Below, piece after piece: positions 53,901 to 63,092 of a DNA stretch of 64,000 bases. A program made the translations under genes and the position numbers. Source of the stretch: Mesaphorura yosii (taxonomy: Eukaryota > Arthropoda > Collembola > Poduromorpha > Tullbergiidae); NCBI GenBank assembly GCA_009869945.1, contig WIXG01000271.1, forward strand, positions 46,606-110,605, given 5' to 3'. Each line of letters opens with the position of its first letter. Position 1 is the first letter of the stretch. Below the pieces are notes generated by a model. The model was not told the origin of the DNA, searched no databases, and saw only the letters and a program-made list of their open reading frames with translations.

Positions 53901-56900
53901 CGTTAACCACGTGAATGAAACAGAATGAGAAATTAACTTTAAAGAGGAAACCACTTTAAGGAAGAAATGGATTATTTCATTTACAGAGTGGAAGTACGCT
54001 GAGGCTCATCTGTGAACTAAAACAAAGCACTGAGGAACCACTCTACGTATTTTGGTACCAGGCAAGTGTGCTGCAATATTTCATTACATTAAACGAAGAG
54101 AGCCATAGCCCTTTTAATAAGATTGGGAGCCGCTCCATGATCCATGATCAGCCAAGCTTCTACATTCGCATCTCGGCATTTCAGGAGTCAATAAAACGTT
54201 CAATTAATCTCAACTCGCCCTATATCTGACGCAACCAATTTCAGCTGCTGCTTATAAAGACGTAACGAGTCTCTGCCAAGATTCTTTGCAGCAGCGGCAC
54301 ATGGCATCTTTCATTAATAGGAAAGAAAAGAGTCGAAGGCAATCTTCGTCGTGATAATTTTTTCTAGTTCAAGAAACTCATTGTTTTCCTTTCTACTTCA
54401 ATAGGAAAAGTTTAATTTCGGATTTATAAGACGAGGAACTTTTCAGACAACTTCTAATTTGAAAAGCAGCTGATTGTAAAAATGGCCTGTCTGTCCTGGC
54501 GAGAGGAAAGCTCGTTGTGGCTCAATCGAATCGACGAGGCTGTGAAGGGCAACATGTAATTTATTAAATTACTGTCTCGTCATCTACCCTTTTCCCGTCC
54601 AAAGCAAGTTCCTTGTGCCAATATTGTCTCTATTTCTTATTGCATTGCGTTGCAGGGACTCAAGATGATAAATTATGACCAAAGTCGCAACATTGAAGTC
54701 ACACACGACAGATACTCAAGTACATTGGTCATTTATAATGTGGAGAAAAGTGATTCCGGTAACTACAGCTGTTCACCTTCGAATGCTAGTCCAGCCAGCA
54801 TTTTCGTCCATATTATTAATGGTGAGTTCTCTTCCTTATTCAGTAGTTAGTCATCATAATTTGCATTGGCATCCAAGCGAAGCCGGTAGAAGTAATCAGT
54901 CAGCAGACCGTAAATAAACCAGCGTGCACGTAAGTCATGCTATTATTAGACTTGGCATGCAATTAACCACCTATCAATACATTTTTCCATGTCATGAACT
55001 TGAATTTCGTAGAGCGTAAATGCATTTCGTGAGCACAGATATAGAAACTTTCTCTGAAATGAATCCGTCAATGTTATCAAAGATTAAGATCCCACCCTTA
55101 CCGTGAGCGGTGTGCCTTGTTCATACTGTCGAGCGCGTTTCAGAATCAAGCTTGATTTTGCATGTCATGATAATGATGATCATTATTTCTCGCTCTCCGA
55201 GAGCCGACTGGCTGTCGCATGCAGAGAGCGAGAGTAATTACTTATTTCTACGCTCAGGAATTGTTCGCTTGTCGCAGTCATCACGGATTTCGAGTTCATC
55301 TATACTACTGCTGCGACGTGCAACAGCACAATAACAGAAACCTGCAGAGATTTCTAAATTACACATTAACAAGAAAGAAAATTCATTACTTTTGTTGTTA
55401 CGCAGCGCGCGCAGCTTTCACTCCTTGCAATTACTTTCCTCGAGTAGTATTTGTGTGATTCTTAGAGTAGACGAGCATGTTGTATCGGTTTTTGTTTGAT
55501 TTAACAAGCATACGACTCCAAGCCAGAAAAATAATAAGAAAATTGTTTCTCAGCTTGACTCTGTCTCAACGCCCGGCTGACTGTCAGTGACAACGTGAAC
55601 GAAAACAGCTGGTGCTACTTTTCAACTTTTCTTCTTAATGCTCTGCTTTCTTATTACATATTTCCCAGTTGGGTTACTTTGACTCATTTAACACAAGGAC
55701 CAGTAGTCTCGAAACTGTAACAAGATGGTTTGAAATTGGTTTTCGCTCTCACAATCTTGTCAGCTGAAATGTTATTTAACCGATTTCCACAGTGAAACCA
55801 CACACGTAGCTGAGTCAGATTTCATTAAAGTTCCCACGTTTCTAAATTCCTCGCGAACTTAAGAAACGAGAAGTTAAATATGCAGGTGAAGTCTATTAAT
55901 GGCCAATAACACGAGTGCATCCGATTTAGGTTCTTGTGTGGAAGTTCCGAAGAACACAAACACATGTACCTGAGCCTTGAGACAAAATCGGTCGATGGTC
56001 GAAACTTTGTCGGCGCTCAAAGTTACGCACAAAATCATTAATACTAGTTTTTCTTTCGCCTAAAATTGTGTCCGTTTTTTATTCTAAGGATTTTATGCGG
56101 TTCCATTCTTATTATCTGAACTTATCCGGACTCTTTCCTGAACTTTTCGCATATATGTCCATGCACGATATTACCACTACCAACTTTTCATTTCGTTTTC
56201 CACCCATTTTGACTTCAAAAATATAACTTCCTTTCTGTCTTGTACTGCAATTTCGGTTGGGACTCTGTAATCGTCTTTCATCTCATTCCTATACAAGGAA
56301 GGGAAGAGCGGAGGCAAAGGAAAGGCTAAAGCACGGTTGTAGGTTACTTGAACGCACTGGAATAAAAGTATGAAAAAAATGCACTCGCCTCTTTAACGAG
56401 TTTTATGTTTTAAAAGTTTCCATATTATGTAATGTAATGTTCTTCTTAGTTATGTAATAATAATGAGAATATACAAAACGTTGACAGAAAGTGCACGAGG
56501 ACGAGGCAGAGACCGAGATTTCCTTCTACTTCTACCCGCGTGGCACAGGATGGTAAAGAATCAGTCACGCTCGCATGTGGCACAGGTTGACTTCCTCCGG
56601 CACGTGCACGTACTAGAAAGTTGTCCACTAGCATGCTGGCTGAGCAAGAAGAAGACTCGTGCAATAAAATAAATTCAATATTGTACATAACGGCTGTGGC
56701 ACATGTTACTCATGACGGTCAAATATTTATTGCTTTATAAGGCATGGCCTGCTGGCTAGACTGCATCTTCTTCACTGTTAATTACAAAACTTCTTCACGA
56801 CTATTAATGTACAAGCACCAAAGTTTGGGCTCGGGATTTTATTAACTTTGACTTGGACATGGAACTTTTGTCTGTTTCCTGATAGCAGTTGTAGGTTGAT

Positions 56901-59900
56901 TCGAATTTGGGTCAACAAGACGAAGGCGCCGGGCACGCCGGAGCATCCAGCTGGTCATTTGTTCCAGTAAATGTAATTGGACACGACATAAATCTTGTTC
57001 CATTTGTGCCATTGATTGTTCAAGGTTAATTCCGGCCAAAGAATAGCACACGCAACGAGTGCGTGTTTGCTCAGATTTGTCCCGGGTCGATGAAATGTGA
57101 AGGGCCACTTCCTCACCCGTTTTGCACTGTCTCATATTACAAAATTTGAAGACTTTTGGTAATTCATTTTGTTCCAGCAAAGAAAACAAGAAGCTTTTAA
57201 TTTTCTTGACTTTCCAAAGTTTTATTTGGCAGCCTAATGCAGGTCTTAAGGTTTTTGATAAATTCGAGAGGCAGGCACAAGAATGAGAATGACTTTGGCC
57301 CACATTTTCCATCCAAGTCCGTATTGGTTTTTTTTCCATTGTGAGAAGTGAGTCTTTCATGGCTCCGTGGAACAATCACACTTCAAACTTTCTTCAATAC
57401 TTCAAGTTGCTGCTGAAATTGTTGGATAGAAAGCTCGCGCTCGCATCGTACAATTTACAAAAGAGCTGGAGAGCGCTTCATAAGAGGAACGAAGGAGTTT
57501 CGGCGGCTCGTACTTTGACACAGGGCTTTGTAAATAGAAAGCTTTGCGTTAGACATTACACTTGCTCTACATACCTTTAGAAAGTATTTTGCTGTGCAAA
57601 TAGAAATACTCGGAGCACTTAAAGCAATGGCAATGGCGTGGCAGTGAGTGACGGTAAATAGAATTTCAGCATTCTTCTTCGTTTCTCCGCTCGGCCGTGC
57701 TTTAATAGTGACAGCATTCGGAGACAGTTGTCTCATTTCTTATATTACGCCCAGTGTAACCGCAGTCGCTAAAGTTCGCATTTCGCGTGGGAAACAAAAT
57801 ATACACCACACAGCACTACAGCTGGAATTCGCAATTCTCAAAAACTCCGCGAGGCAAGGGAAGAGTGGTTAGCCAAATAGTCCGCAAGCGTCAGAAATGC
57901 ATGACTGTGTAAAATTGTACGAAAATTGTGTAAAAATGAAACCCAATTTTCGCAGTCGCAGAAAGAAAAATTGCGAAACTAGGCCAAAAACTCGTGGGCA
58001 TAAGATTGTGAGAGCGAAGTGCGGGCGAGTGGATCTAAATCATTTGACCAGGCAAGAAACCTTCCCGCACAGCACAAGACCGGTCAGAGTAAATCCTTTC
58101 TTTGGTTTGGACAAGAGAGGATCCGTATTTTATTACAGTTTCGAAATGGCGAGTCTAAGCTCTCCACAACCAAAGTCCAACTCCATAAGCGCCAACACGT
58201 ACTTGGAAACGTATTGTGCAAGAAACAGATTGCACAACAGCAACAGCTTCCACTTTCTCGTACTTGGCTGCTTGTTAAAAAGAAAGAAGAGTCTCTTGGG
58301 TAATTTGCTGCAATTTTCTTTCTTGTAGCCTGAAGGCCTCTTTCGTTTCGTTTCAAAGGAGCAGACTTTACCTTTCCCTTCCATACCTCAGATGCTGGTT
58401 TTTATTTATTTTCGCGTATTTGGAATATCTTTCCTTACCTCACTACACCAAACGGCAGGCAGCGGCGGCTAGTTTGCTTCTTTGAGCGCAAGATTTGTAT
58501 TCCGGACCAGGTACAGAAATAAGAAAGAAAGTGCCGTATATTCGCAATAGCATCGGCATTGGGAATGGCAATAGATGTTGACGACCGGCACAGAAACAGA
58601 AAATCTTTTGCAATGATGGCTTTCAATTTTTCTCGTCTCGTGTTTTAACGTTCACGTGTTTTGTGTATCTTTTCTCTGCTCCGTTTCACAAAGTATCGTG
58701 CCTCGTGTCTTTTCATATGTTATTGTTCTTGTCTCCCACACATTCGACAGTGCTACGCTGCTCAATTCTGGAATGCGAAGAGCACATTGCGATCGCAATC
58801 TATTGTTCCTGTTCGGGTCTTTCTTTCCGTATTTCCTTTTCTTACTGCGTTACTTCGATTTCACAAAGAGAAAGCAAAACAAAAAGAAAGTATTTATTTT
58901 CATACATTGTCTCTGCTTGGTTCAAAGCCCGAACAGTCTGCGAAGTTTTGTTCTTTGGCGCAGAGTATAAAGTGTTGTCTTGCGTCTTGTACTCGTATTT
59001 GCACCGAGGTTTGTGTCTTGCCAGATCAAAGGGACAGTGAGACGAGCAGAGTACAAATAACAAGAACGGCTGTAGAATAACAGTAGCAAAATGTTGTAAA
59101 CTTCAAATTCTCCGGAATGAAAACCAGACGAAGAAGTGGAGAATCTTATTTGTTCATCCTTTGTTTGTTCTATCGCTGTCTGTGCTCAACATATGCTTTG
59201 CATGCACTAGTCTACGATGAATTTGCTTTGTAAACATGTTCCAGTGCTCTACTCTACTTTGAACGGTGAAAGTAATTGCAATGCGCGTTACCAAAGAACC
59301 CATTGGCATTCCTTTCCCGGGTGAAACTGGAGGAAAATATTAAACCCGGGCCGGGCCCAGTTAAAGTATGAAAACACACAGGCTCCAGCCCACGCGGCTG
59401 TGACCTCTTCTCGATCACGTGCCATTGAATCATCGCATCATCCCATTAACTCTTGAAAAATGAGATCGTAGCCACGGTACGGAGACTCGTAATCGCAGGG
59501 AAATGACCATCGGCATTCTTCTATAGAAGGCAGCAGCCATTTGCAGCTGGACATAATGGTCACGCATTGTCCACTGTCCACTGAAAAAAATAAAATCATA
59601 ATCATGTACGATGCTTCGTGCTTGGAGCACGACATGCCCATAACTCAAAATAAAGTGAAAAGTAAGTACAAAAGTAAAATTCCATTCCGTGCGTACACGG
59701 GCAAAGAGTTGGTTTGGCCGACCACAGCAAGGCAAGCGAATAAAGGCAGCCAGAGAGAAAAGTGGGAATGGTTCTTTGCGCATCGGTGACCCAGAGAACC
59801 GGGCAGAATGCGTGAGCCGTTAGTGTTCAGACGTGTGAAAATAAACTGGACAATTTCCTTAGGAGAAGTAACACATCAAAGAAAGTGGTACAGTCCAGGC

Positions 59901-62900
59901 CGAGAAACTGCAAAGGCAAAGGCAAAGGCAAAAAACTGTTTAACATAGAAATTGAGTGCGAGCCACCAAGCAGACGAGACAAGAAGGGAATCTCTTGATG
60001 CATGTGATCACTTCCACATTCACACACGAGCCTCGGCATTGCAATGGCAATGGCAATAGGAATATACGGTGCTTATAATGAGTGCAATTGAATTGAGCAG
60101 TGCAGAAGCAGGCAGACGAAATAAGAAAGAAGGTCAACTGTCAATTGGTCATTTCTATTTCACTTTCTCTCGCCTTCTTTCGCTGCCCCATTGAATAAAA
60201 CGTGCGGGCAGAGAAACATGGAGCACAGACGAGGAAAAGGGCTTGGAGCTGAGAAATTGAATGGGCACGGAAGAATAAGAAGAGCAGCAGCAGCAGTTTC
60301 GAATAATGGATGCGACTAATGCAAAGAGGAGCAGCAGCATCCGAACTCGGACAAAGCAGAGGATAAATGCAAAGCTGTACAGCAGTTCAGGCTTTGAAGT
60401 CTTTCTGTTTCTGCGCCTCCAAAGAAAGAAGATCCCCAGACATTTTTCTTGAACTTTCTTCTGTGCCTCCTCTGCTTATCGACAATGAGCAAGACACGAT
60501 GGTGGGCCTTCAACTCGAGCTTGGTTAAGCTGAAAACATCAGTTCATTGCCCACGCTACCTTCAGGCCATATTCTCTCCAATTTTTCCTTCTTAACGAGA
60601 GATTTTCCATGGCCCTGCCGTCCTCAGGTACTGCCTGACTTGCCTGACTTTGCGCCGTTGCCTCTTCAATTGGAAATAATATAAGTAATAAAGGCTCACA
60701 GGATGGAGGAAGCATCGGAGAAACTTTCTCTCACCGCTGATTAGTAAGTATTAGAGCCTAGACTCGAATTGTGGACTGGGAGAGAGAACTTTTACTTCTC
60801 ACTCTTTTGCCCATAATTATTTAGCTTTTCGGCCTAGTATGGCTGCAAACTGCCACTCGTGCGATTTTTATTACGGACATATCAGTGTTTTTGCTGCTGT
60901 AAGGGTCGTTTTACAGAGACACGAAATATGCTTACTACATAGTAACGTGGTCAGGCCATTATTGTGGTTGGTTGGTTCTTAATAACATACTTACTGTCTC
61001 AGCATTGCTTTGTAGTTTTGGAGACTTTGGAAACGAAGGCGGCTCGAGATAAAACACAAAACCGATTTGAGTACTTTGTGCCACTGCCACTAGTGCCACG
61101 CTGCCGCCAAGATTGGCTAATTGAGTCGATTTCGATGTCGGATCACAATTCGTACGTAGCTTACGAATTTTGAAGCCGAGTACCACCCGTAATTGATTGA
61201 CTTTCTTCCAGAAAATTCAAGCGCATAGAAGGAAACGTACATTTTGAGAATGTGAATGAGAAGAGCACTTTAAGAGGAAATGGTTGCTTGTGGATTTTGG
61301 CCTCGCTTTCGCTTCGATATGCCTTCAGCGTCTTGGGTTTCAATTTACATATGTACACATACATCTTGTCAATTTAATTCACGAAGCGAATAATTTAAAA
61401 ACGGCCTTCTGGCGGAAAGAGGGCTAGAGCTTGGGTTGAAACATTGACATGCAGGGAAGCACTTTGCGGCAGATACATCACGGAAGATTTGCACACTGTA
61501 TCCCATCAACCGTCAACGAATCTTCAGATGAAAGGATTCTGAATTCTGAGTCGACGAACGGAGTAGAAGAATTGTAGCCAAGTGCAGCCAGACTAACTCA
61601 GACGGTCGATGAATTGAAAACTCCACCAAACTAATACACCAATTATTTGATGCATGAATAAAACGAAAGCAACTCAAACTTTCTCTGCGCCATTTCCATG
61701 CTACGCTACGCTCAAAATGTTGCATATTCCTGAAATGGATTACTTTATGTGCATAAACACGTCAAGTTCCTGTTCGCGTTTATGTCGTCGGGAAAGAGTT
61801 TAAAGTAAATCAATCAGCGTAATAGAAAACGCAACTCGGCAGCCCGCGCGAGGCACACTCACACAGTTTGAAACCGGAAATTACAAATGTCAGAGAGCAG
61901 GAACATAAAAGTACTCTTAAACTCGTGTACTGGTACGCAGTACAAATGACTTACATTACTGTTATGGTTTTGGGTTTATGGTTTCAACCGAGTGAGACTG
62001 GAATTCGCTATTTTGCAATGTCTAATGTGCAGAAACTTCGACCTATGCAATACATTCATGTCATAATCTTTGGATTATGGCGAAAGTGAAATATGCATTC
62101 GACCACAATCACCACGGCTTGGAAAATTATTAATAACAGCGTCTTTTCTGTCTGCGAGGCAAGCAATGCAATGCTCAATATTCCCATTCATGCCAGAACC
62201 ACGAACCATGTTTTTCATTTCCTAATCACAGCAGGGTAGCGAAGGAAAACGATTCAATTGTGAGAATGACAAGCTAGCACCGTCTTAAGAAAGTCTCAAG
62301 GAAGTCCTTTTACCTGTGTGTCCTTGGCGCATTTAATTAGGTTCGTTGTCCTAATGAAATACGCGAAGGTTAGCATGCAGACGGCATGCATTTGATCCAC
62401 TCAAATGAAGCTGAGCATTTTCTAATCTGGCGGTGCCGATTTAATATGCTGCTGTTACATTTTCAAAGACAATCCGTTGGCATGAATAAAACGAGCTAAT
62501 GAGCTAACGAAGGATCATCATACGACTAGTTCCCATTCTCCTGAGTGTCTGACACATTTCTCTTTGTGTTACAGGTGAAAACCCCGCCGCAATGCAACAC
62601 GGCAGCCACAGCACGGTGTGTGTCCCAAGTCCGCCATTATGGTGTCTCTCGCTAATTGTCTCGCTGACACTTCAACAACTCTACTTTCATTACCTCAACA
62701 ACTACCACTGCTCGTCCTATCAAGCAGGAGCATCAGCATTGGGAGCAAGCCATCACCGACGCCGTCGAGGGCAGCCAACACCTGCAAAGAAGGGCAACAC
62801 CAAAAGCTCTACTTGTCAGAACCGTGCAAGATCTAATTGTAGTAGTATTATTATTCATCACATAACTCCATCGCCATCATCAAGTGCGGAGTCTCCAGAG

Positions 62901-63092
62901 TGTCATAATGATAGCACGAGTAGCTGTAGTAATTGCATCAATGACGGTGATGATAACCTGGCATTCCGTCTACGCTCTAGGTAAGTTCCACAATTCCGAG
63001 GCGGTTGAGGATGTGAAAGCGGTAAACAACATTAATGTTCGTTGTAATGCACGTGTATGTTGTAATTTCTTTTTTATAGCGCAAGGCGGTAG
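17891..63092 (+). CDS. dpr: Dpr-family two-Ig-domain cell-surface protein (spliced, nine exons)
   Basis: Joining 17891-17996, 35611-36122, 45195-45296, 53612-53720, 53810-53853, 53987-54061, 54656-54821, 62575-62980 and 63080-63092 gives 511 codons in one frame (510 aa plus stop). Order: signal peptide (about 1-22), Ser/Thr/Pro-rich linker (about 36-175), Ig1 (C196, W209, C259), Ig2 (C300, W314, C355), hydrophobic segment (393-412) and basic tail. Family hallmarks are VSWIRRKDYHLLTVG, DWTLKIKYVQARDAGIYECQ and, after Ig2, GENPAAMQHG. Dpr proteins are neuronal cell-surface receptors that bind DIP partners and one another to specify synaptic connections. The long Ser-rich N-terminus and the STHPP motif recall Drosophila dpr13, but I assign only the family. 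The gene spans over 45 kb, mostly intron. Confidence 0.9.
30343..30373. repeat. Perfect 13-bp inverted repeat (hairpin) with 5-nt loop
   Basis: The left arm (30343-30355) reads CACATTTGGACGC and the right arm (30361-30373) is its exact reverse complement, separated by TCAGT. A perfect 13-bp stem with so short a loop is not expected by chance in 64 kb of random sequence. The flanks do not extend the stem well, so it is too short for a typical animal pre-miRNA. It lies inside intron 1. Confidence 0.85.
31806..31823. repeat. Short inverted repeat (7-bp arms)
   Basis: The arms CCGTCGT and ACGACGG flank the loop ACTC. The stem is perfect, but short enough to occur by chance. It is recorded because another inverted repeat lies 67 bases downstream. 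Confidence 0.5.
31890..31927. repeat. Inverted repeat with 9-bp arms
   Basis: AACGGCGAG at 31890-31898 is mirrored by CTCGCCGTT at 31919-31927, with a 20-base spacer. The GC-rich arms stand out against AT-rich surroundings. No function can be assigned. Confidence 0.5.
35611..36122 (+). CDS. dpr: Dpr-like exon 2: Ser/Thr/Pro linker and start of Ig1
   Basis: The acceptor is CTTTTTGCAG/GA and the donor is GTCACC/GTAAGT. The exon enters in phase 1 and leaves in phase 0 and is fully open. It encodes residues 36-206. About 140 residues rich in Ser, Thr, Pro and Asn form a flexible, probably O-glycosylated stalk, with N-glycosylation sequons at N103, N123 and N180. The last 30 residues begin Ig1: strand A/B sequence ENSTTVTAQLKSNALLSC, with the first Ig cysteine at 196. 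A linker this long is unusual in the family, where Ig1 generally follows the signal peptide closely; Drosophila dpr13 is the main exception I know of. Confidence 0.85.
36123..37454 (+). other. Intron 2, part left of the transposon
   Basis: This is AT-rich intron sequence from the GTAAGT donor at 36123 to the target-site duplication at 37455. A 132-codon open frame at 36700-37098 (plus) has no recognisable domain and I take it as chance. Confidence 0.7.
37455..37463. repeat. Target-site duplication, left copy
   Basis: GAAATAAAT directly precedes the left transposon end (GGGTT) and is identical to the nine bases just after the right end at 39774-39782. A length of 9 bp is typical for Mutator-like elements. 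Confidence 0.9.
37464..37514. repeat. MULE terminal inverted repeat, left
   Basis: It begins GGGTTCTAATTG. Its inner part, TTCTTTTTCCGGTGAAAAT at 37493-37511, is an exact reverse complement of 39725-39743 in the right repeat. The outer 30 bases match with several substitutions and one indel. Confidence 0.9.
37546..37551 (-). terminator. Possible poly(A) signal of the MULE transposase
   Basis: TTTATT on the plus strand reads AATAAA on the minus strand, 144 bases past the transposase stop codon and still inside the element. Confidence 0.4.
37695..39565 (-). CDS. MULE transposase (two exons, 601 aa)
   Basis: Exons 39565-38269 and 38203-37695 give 602 codons with stop. It would cut and reinsert the element. 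N-terminus: acidic stretch, then a Cys/His zinc-binding region (C74, C81, C85, C90, H106) resembling the WRKY/FLYWCH-type fingers of these transposases. Catalytic core: D232 in IDSTYK, second Asp at 298 or 301 (LIADAADAI), the MULE C-x2-H motif CWAH (322-325), and E414 in NNGLESCNR. C-terminus: SWIM zinc finger C547-x-C549-x8-C558-x-H560, then a basic GRPKG AT-hook-like end. Length and domain order fit the animal MULE family. ATG 39565 is the first in-frame Met. Both exons are open; nothing is missing from the core. Confidence 0.9.
38204..38268 (-). other. 65-bp intron in the MULE transposase gene
   Basis: On the minus strand the sequence runs CTTG/GTACGTACTG...TTCTAG/GCTTG. Read without splicing, the first exon frame stops three codons after RLPLG at TGA, and the downstream SWIM-domain frame is shifted. 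Removing 65 bases joins the two halves in phase 1 (G plus GC forms Gly433) with no residue lost at the junction. The donor GTACGT and acceptor TTCTAG are both acceptable. A simple frameshift mutation is the alternative, but it would not explain the precise splice-site pair. Confidence 0.75.
39722..39773. repeat. MULE terminal inverted repeat, right
   Basis: Read on the minus strand from 39773 it begins GGGTTTAATT and contains the 19-base core shared with the left repeat (39725-39743). It is followed directly by the second copy of the target-site duplication. Confidence 0.9.
39774..39782. repeat. Target-site duplication, right copy
   Basis: GAAATAAAT is identical to 37455-37463 on the other side of the transposon. 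Confidence 0.9.
39783..45194 (+). other. Intron 2, part right of the transposon
   Basis: This runs to the TTTTACAG acceptor at 45194. Open frames of 212 codons (41494-42132) and 187 codons (42420-42983) on the plus strand show no family motif, have biased low-complexity composition and overlap other open frames, so I treat them as chance. I see no second transposon end or RNA gene. Confidence 0.6.
45195..45296 (+). CDS. dpr: Dpr-like exon 3: Ig1 core strands
   Basis: This 34-codon exon is phase 0 on both sides, between CCTTTTACAG and GTAAGT. It encodes VSWIRRKDYHLLTVGLQTYS and the SSDDRFQAIHAQSPD segment, including the invariant Ig tryptophan W209. This is the most strongly conserved Dpr signature and alone identifies the family. 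The exon continues in frame into exon 4 (DWTLKIKYVQ). Confidence 0.95.
45297..53611 (+). other. Intron 3 of the Dpr-like gene (8.3 kb)
   Basis: The donor is GTAAGT at 45297 and the acceptor TTTTCTTTTCAG ends at 53611. I find no convincing exon, repeat family or RNA gene on either strand. GGCAAT-type short repeats occur near 48.66 and 48.92 kb, and a GAATA x3 microsatellite lies near 52.37 kb. Confidence 0.65.
53612..53720 (+). CDS. dpr: Dpr-like exon 4: end of Ig1
   Basis: The exon enters in phase 0 and leaves in phase 1 at GATCG/GTAAGT. It encodes residues 241-276 plus one base. DWTLKIKYVQARDAGIYECQ holds the D-x-G-x-Y-x-C motif (D253, G255, Y257, C259) that closes Ig1, and VSTHPPQSIFVTLNVI forms the last strand. 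Confidence 0.95.
53810..53853 (+). CDS. dpr: Dpr-like exon 5: Ig1-Ig2 junction
   Basis: This 44-base exon lies between AATTTACAG and a GTAATT donor. It completes the split Glu codon and encodes EAHAEIAGGPDKYIK (277-291), the A strand of Ig2. Introns of 89 bp and 133 bp flank it. It is too short to be found by ORF length and is identified by splice sites, phase and Dpr homology. Confidence 0.9.
53987..54061 (+). CDS. dpr: Dpr-like exon 6: Ig2 strands B and C
   Basis: A 25-codon exon, phase 0 on both sides, with acceptor CATTTACAG. It encodes SGSTLRLICELKQSTEEPLY followed by VFWYQ, with the first Ig2 cysteine (C300) and the core Trp (W314). It ends at ACCAG followed by GCAAGT, a GC-type donor. 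No GT donor nearby would keep the frame into exon 7. Confidence 0.92.
54062..54655 (+). other. GC-AG intron 6 (594 bp)
   Basis: The donor is CAG/GCAAGT and the acceptor is GCGTTGCAG/GG. Apart from the C at position 2 the donor is an ideal match to U1 snRNA, which is the usual pattern for GC-AG introns. No coding content is seen inside. Confidence 0.85.
54656..54821 (+). CDS. dpr: Dpr-like exon 7: end of Ig2
   Basis: The exon enters in phase 0 and leaves in phase 1 at TTAATG/GTGAGT. It encodes residues 317-371 plus one base. GLKMINYDQSRNIEV matches the Dpr C'-D region, and DSGNYSCSPSNASPASIFVH holds the D-x-G-x-Y-x-C motif with C355. Sequons occur at N352 and N359. The order and spacing complete a standard I-type Ig fold. 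Confidence 0.95.
56842..57360 (-). CDS. Candidate intronic antisense gene, unknown product (172 aa)
   Basis: The ORF runs from ATG 57360 (G at -3) to a TAA whose last bases overlap an AATAAA signal (plus-strand TTTATT at 56838-56843). The N-terminal half is Lys/Ser-rich. The C-terminal third looks like a genuine amphipathic helix, INLEQSMAQMEQDLCRVQ and onward to LLEQM, followed by an Arg-rich stretch (WMLRRARRLRLVD). Codon third positions are varied rather than repetitive. No known domain is recognised. It could be a small intron-nested gene, the last exon of a longer minus-strand gene, a retroposed fragment or chance. It lies antisense inside intron 7. Confidence 0.3.
   Translation of the reverse strand: MKDSLLTMEKKPIRTWMENVGQSHSHSCACLSNLSKTLRPALGCQIKLWKVKKIKSFLFSLLEQNELPKVFKFCNMRQCKTGEEVALHISSTRDKSEQTRTRCVCYSLAGINLEQSMAQMEQDLCRVQLHLLEQMTSWMLRRARRLRLVDPNSNQPTTAIRKQTKVPCPSQS
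59911..59932. repeat. Short (CAAAGG)n microsatellite
   Basis: Three exact CAAAGG units followed by CAAA lie in intron 7, with no coding meaning. Confidence 0.8.
60041..60057. repeat. Short (GCAATG)n microsatellite
   Basis: Nearly three GCAATG units. The same hexamer pair recurs at several other sites in the window (see findings). Confidence 0.8.
62575..62980 (+). CDS. dpr: Dpr-like exon 8: juxtamembrane motif, hydrophobic anchor and tail
   Basis: The acceptor is GTGTTACAG/GT, completing a split Gly codon. GENPAAMQHG directly after Ig2 is a Dpr-specific motif. A hydrophobic stretch, LWCLSLIVSLTLQQLYFHYL (393-412), would be a transmembrane helix or GPI-attachment signal. A basic, Ser-rich tail of about 95 residues with HHRRRR follows, which favours a transmembrane helix with a cytoplasmic tail over a GPI anchor. 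The exon most likely ends at 62980, where CTCTAG is followed by GTAAGT. If unspliced, the frame stops at TAA 62982-62984, which lies inside that donor. A different frame at the exon end encodes a signal-like peptide. Confidence 0.85.

Larger units (their letters stand above)
54822..62574 (+). other. Intron 7 of the Dpr-like gene (7.8 kb)
   Basis: The intron runs from GTGAGT to TTTGTGTTACAG. It contains one antisense ORF worth noting (56842-57360), short (CAAAGG)n and (GGCAAT)n runs near 59.9-60.06 kb, and otherwise nothing I can assign. Confidence 0.65.

Noticed and set aside
62618-62836. Third open frame in Dpr exon 8
   Set aside because: It is a shadow of the Dpr coding frame with no start context or domain.
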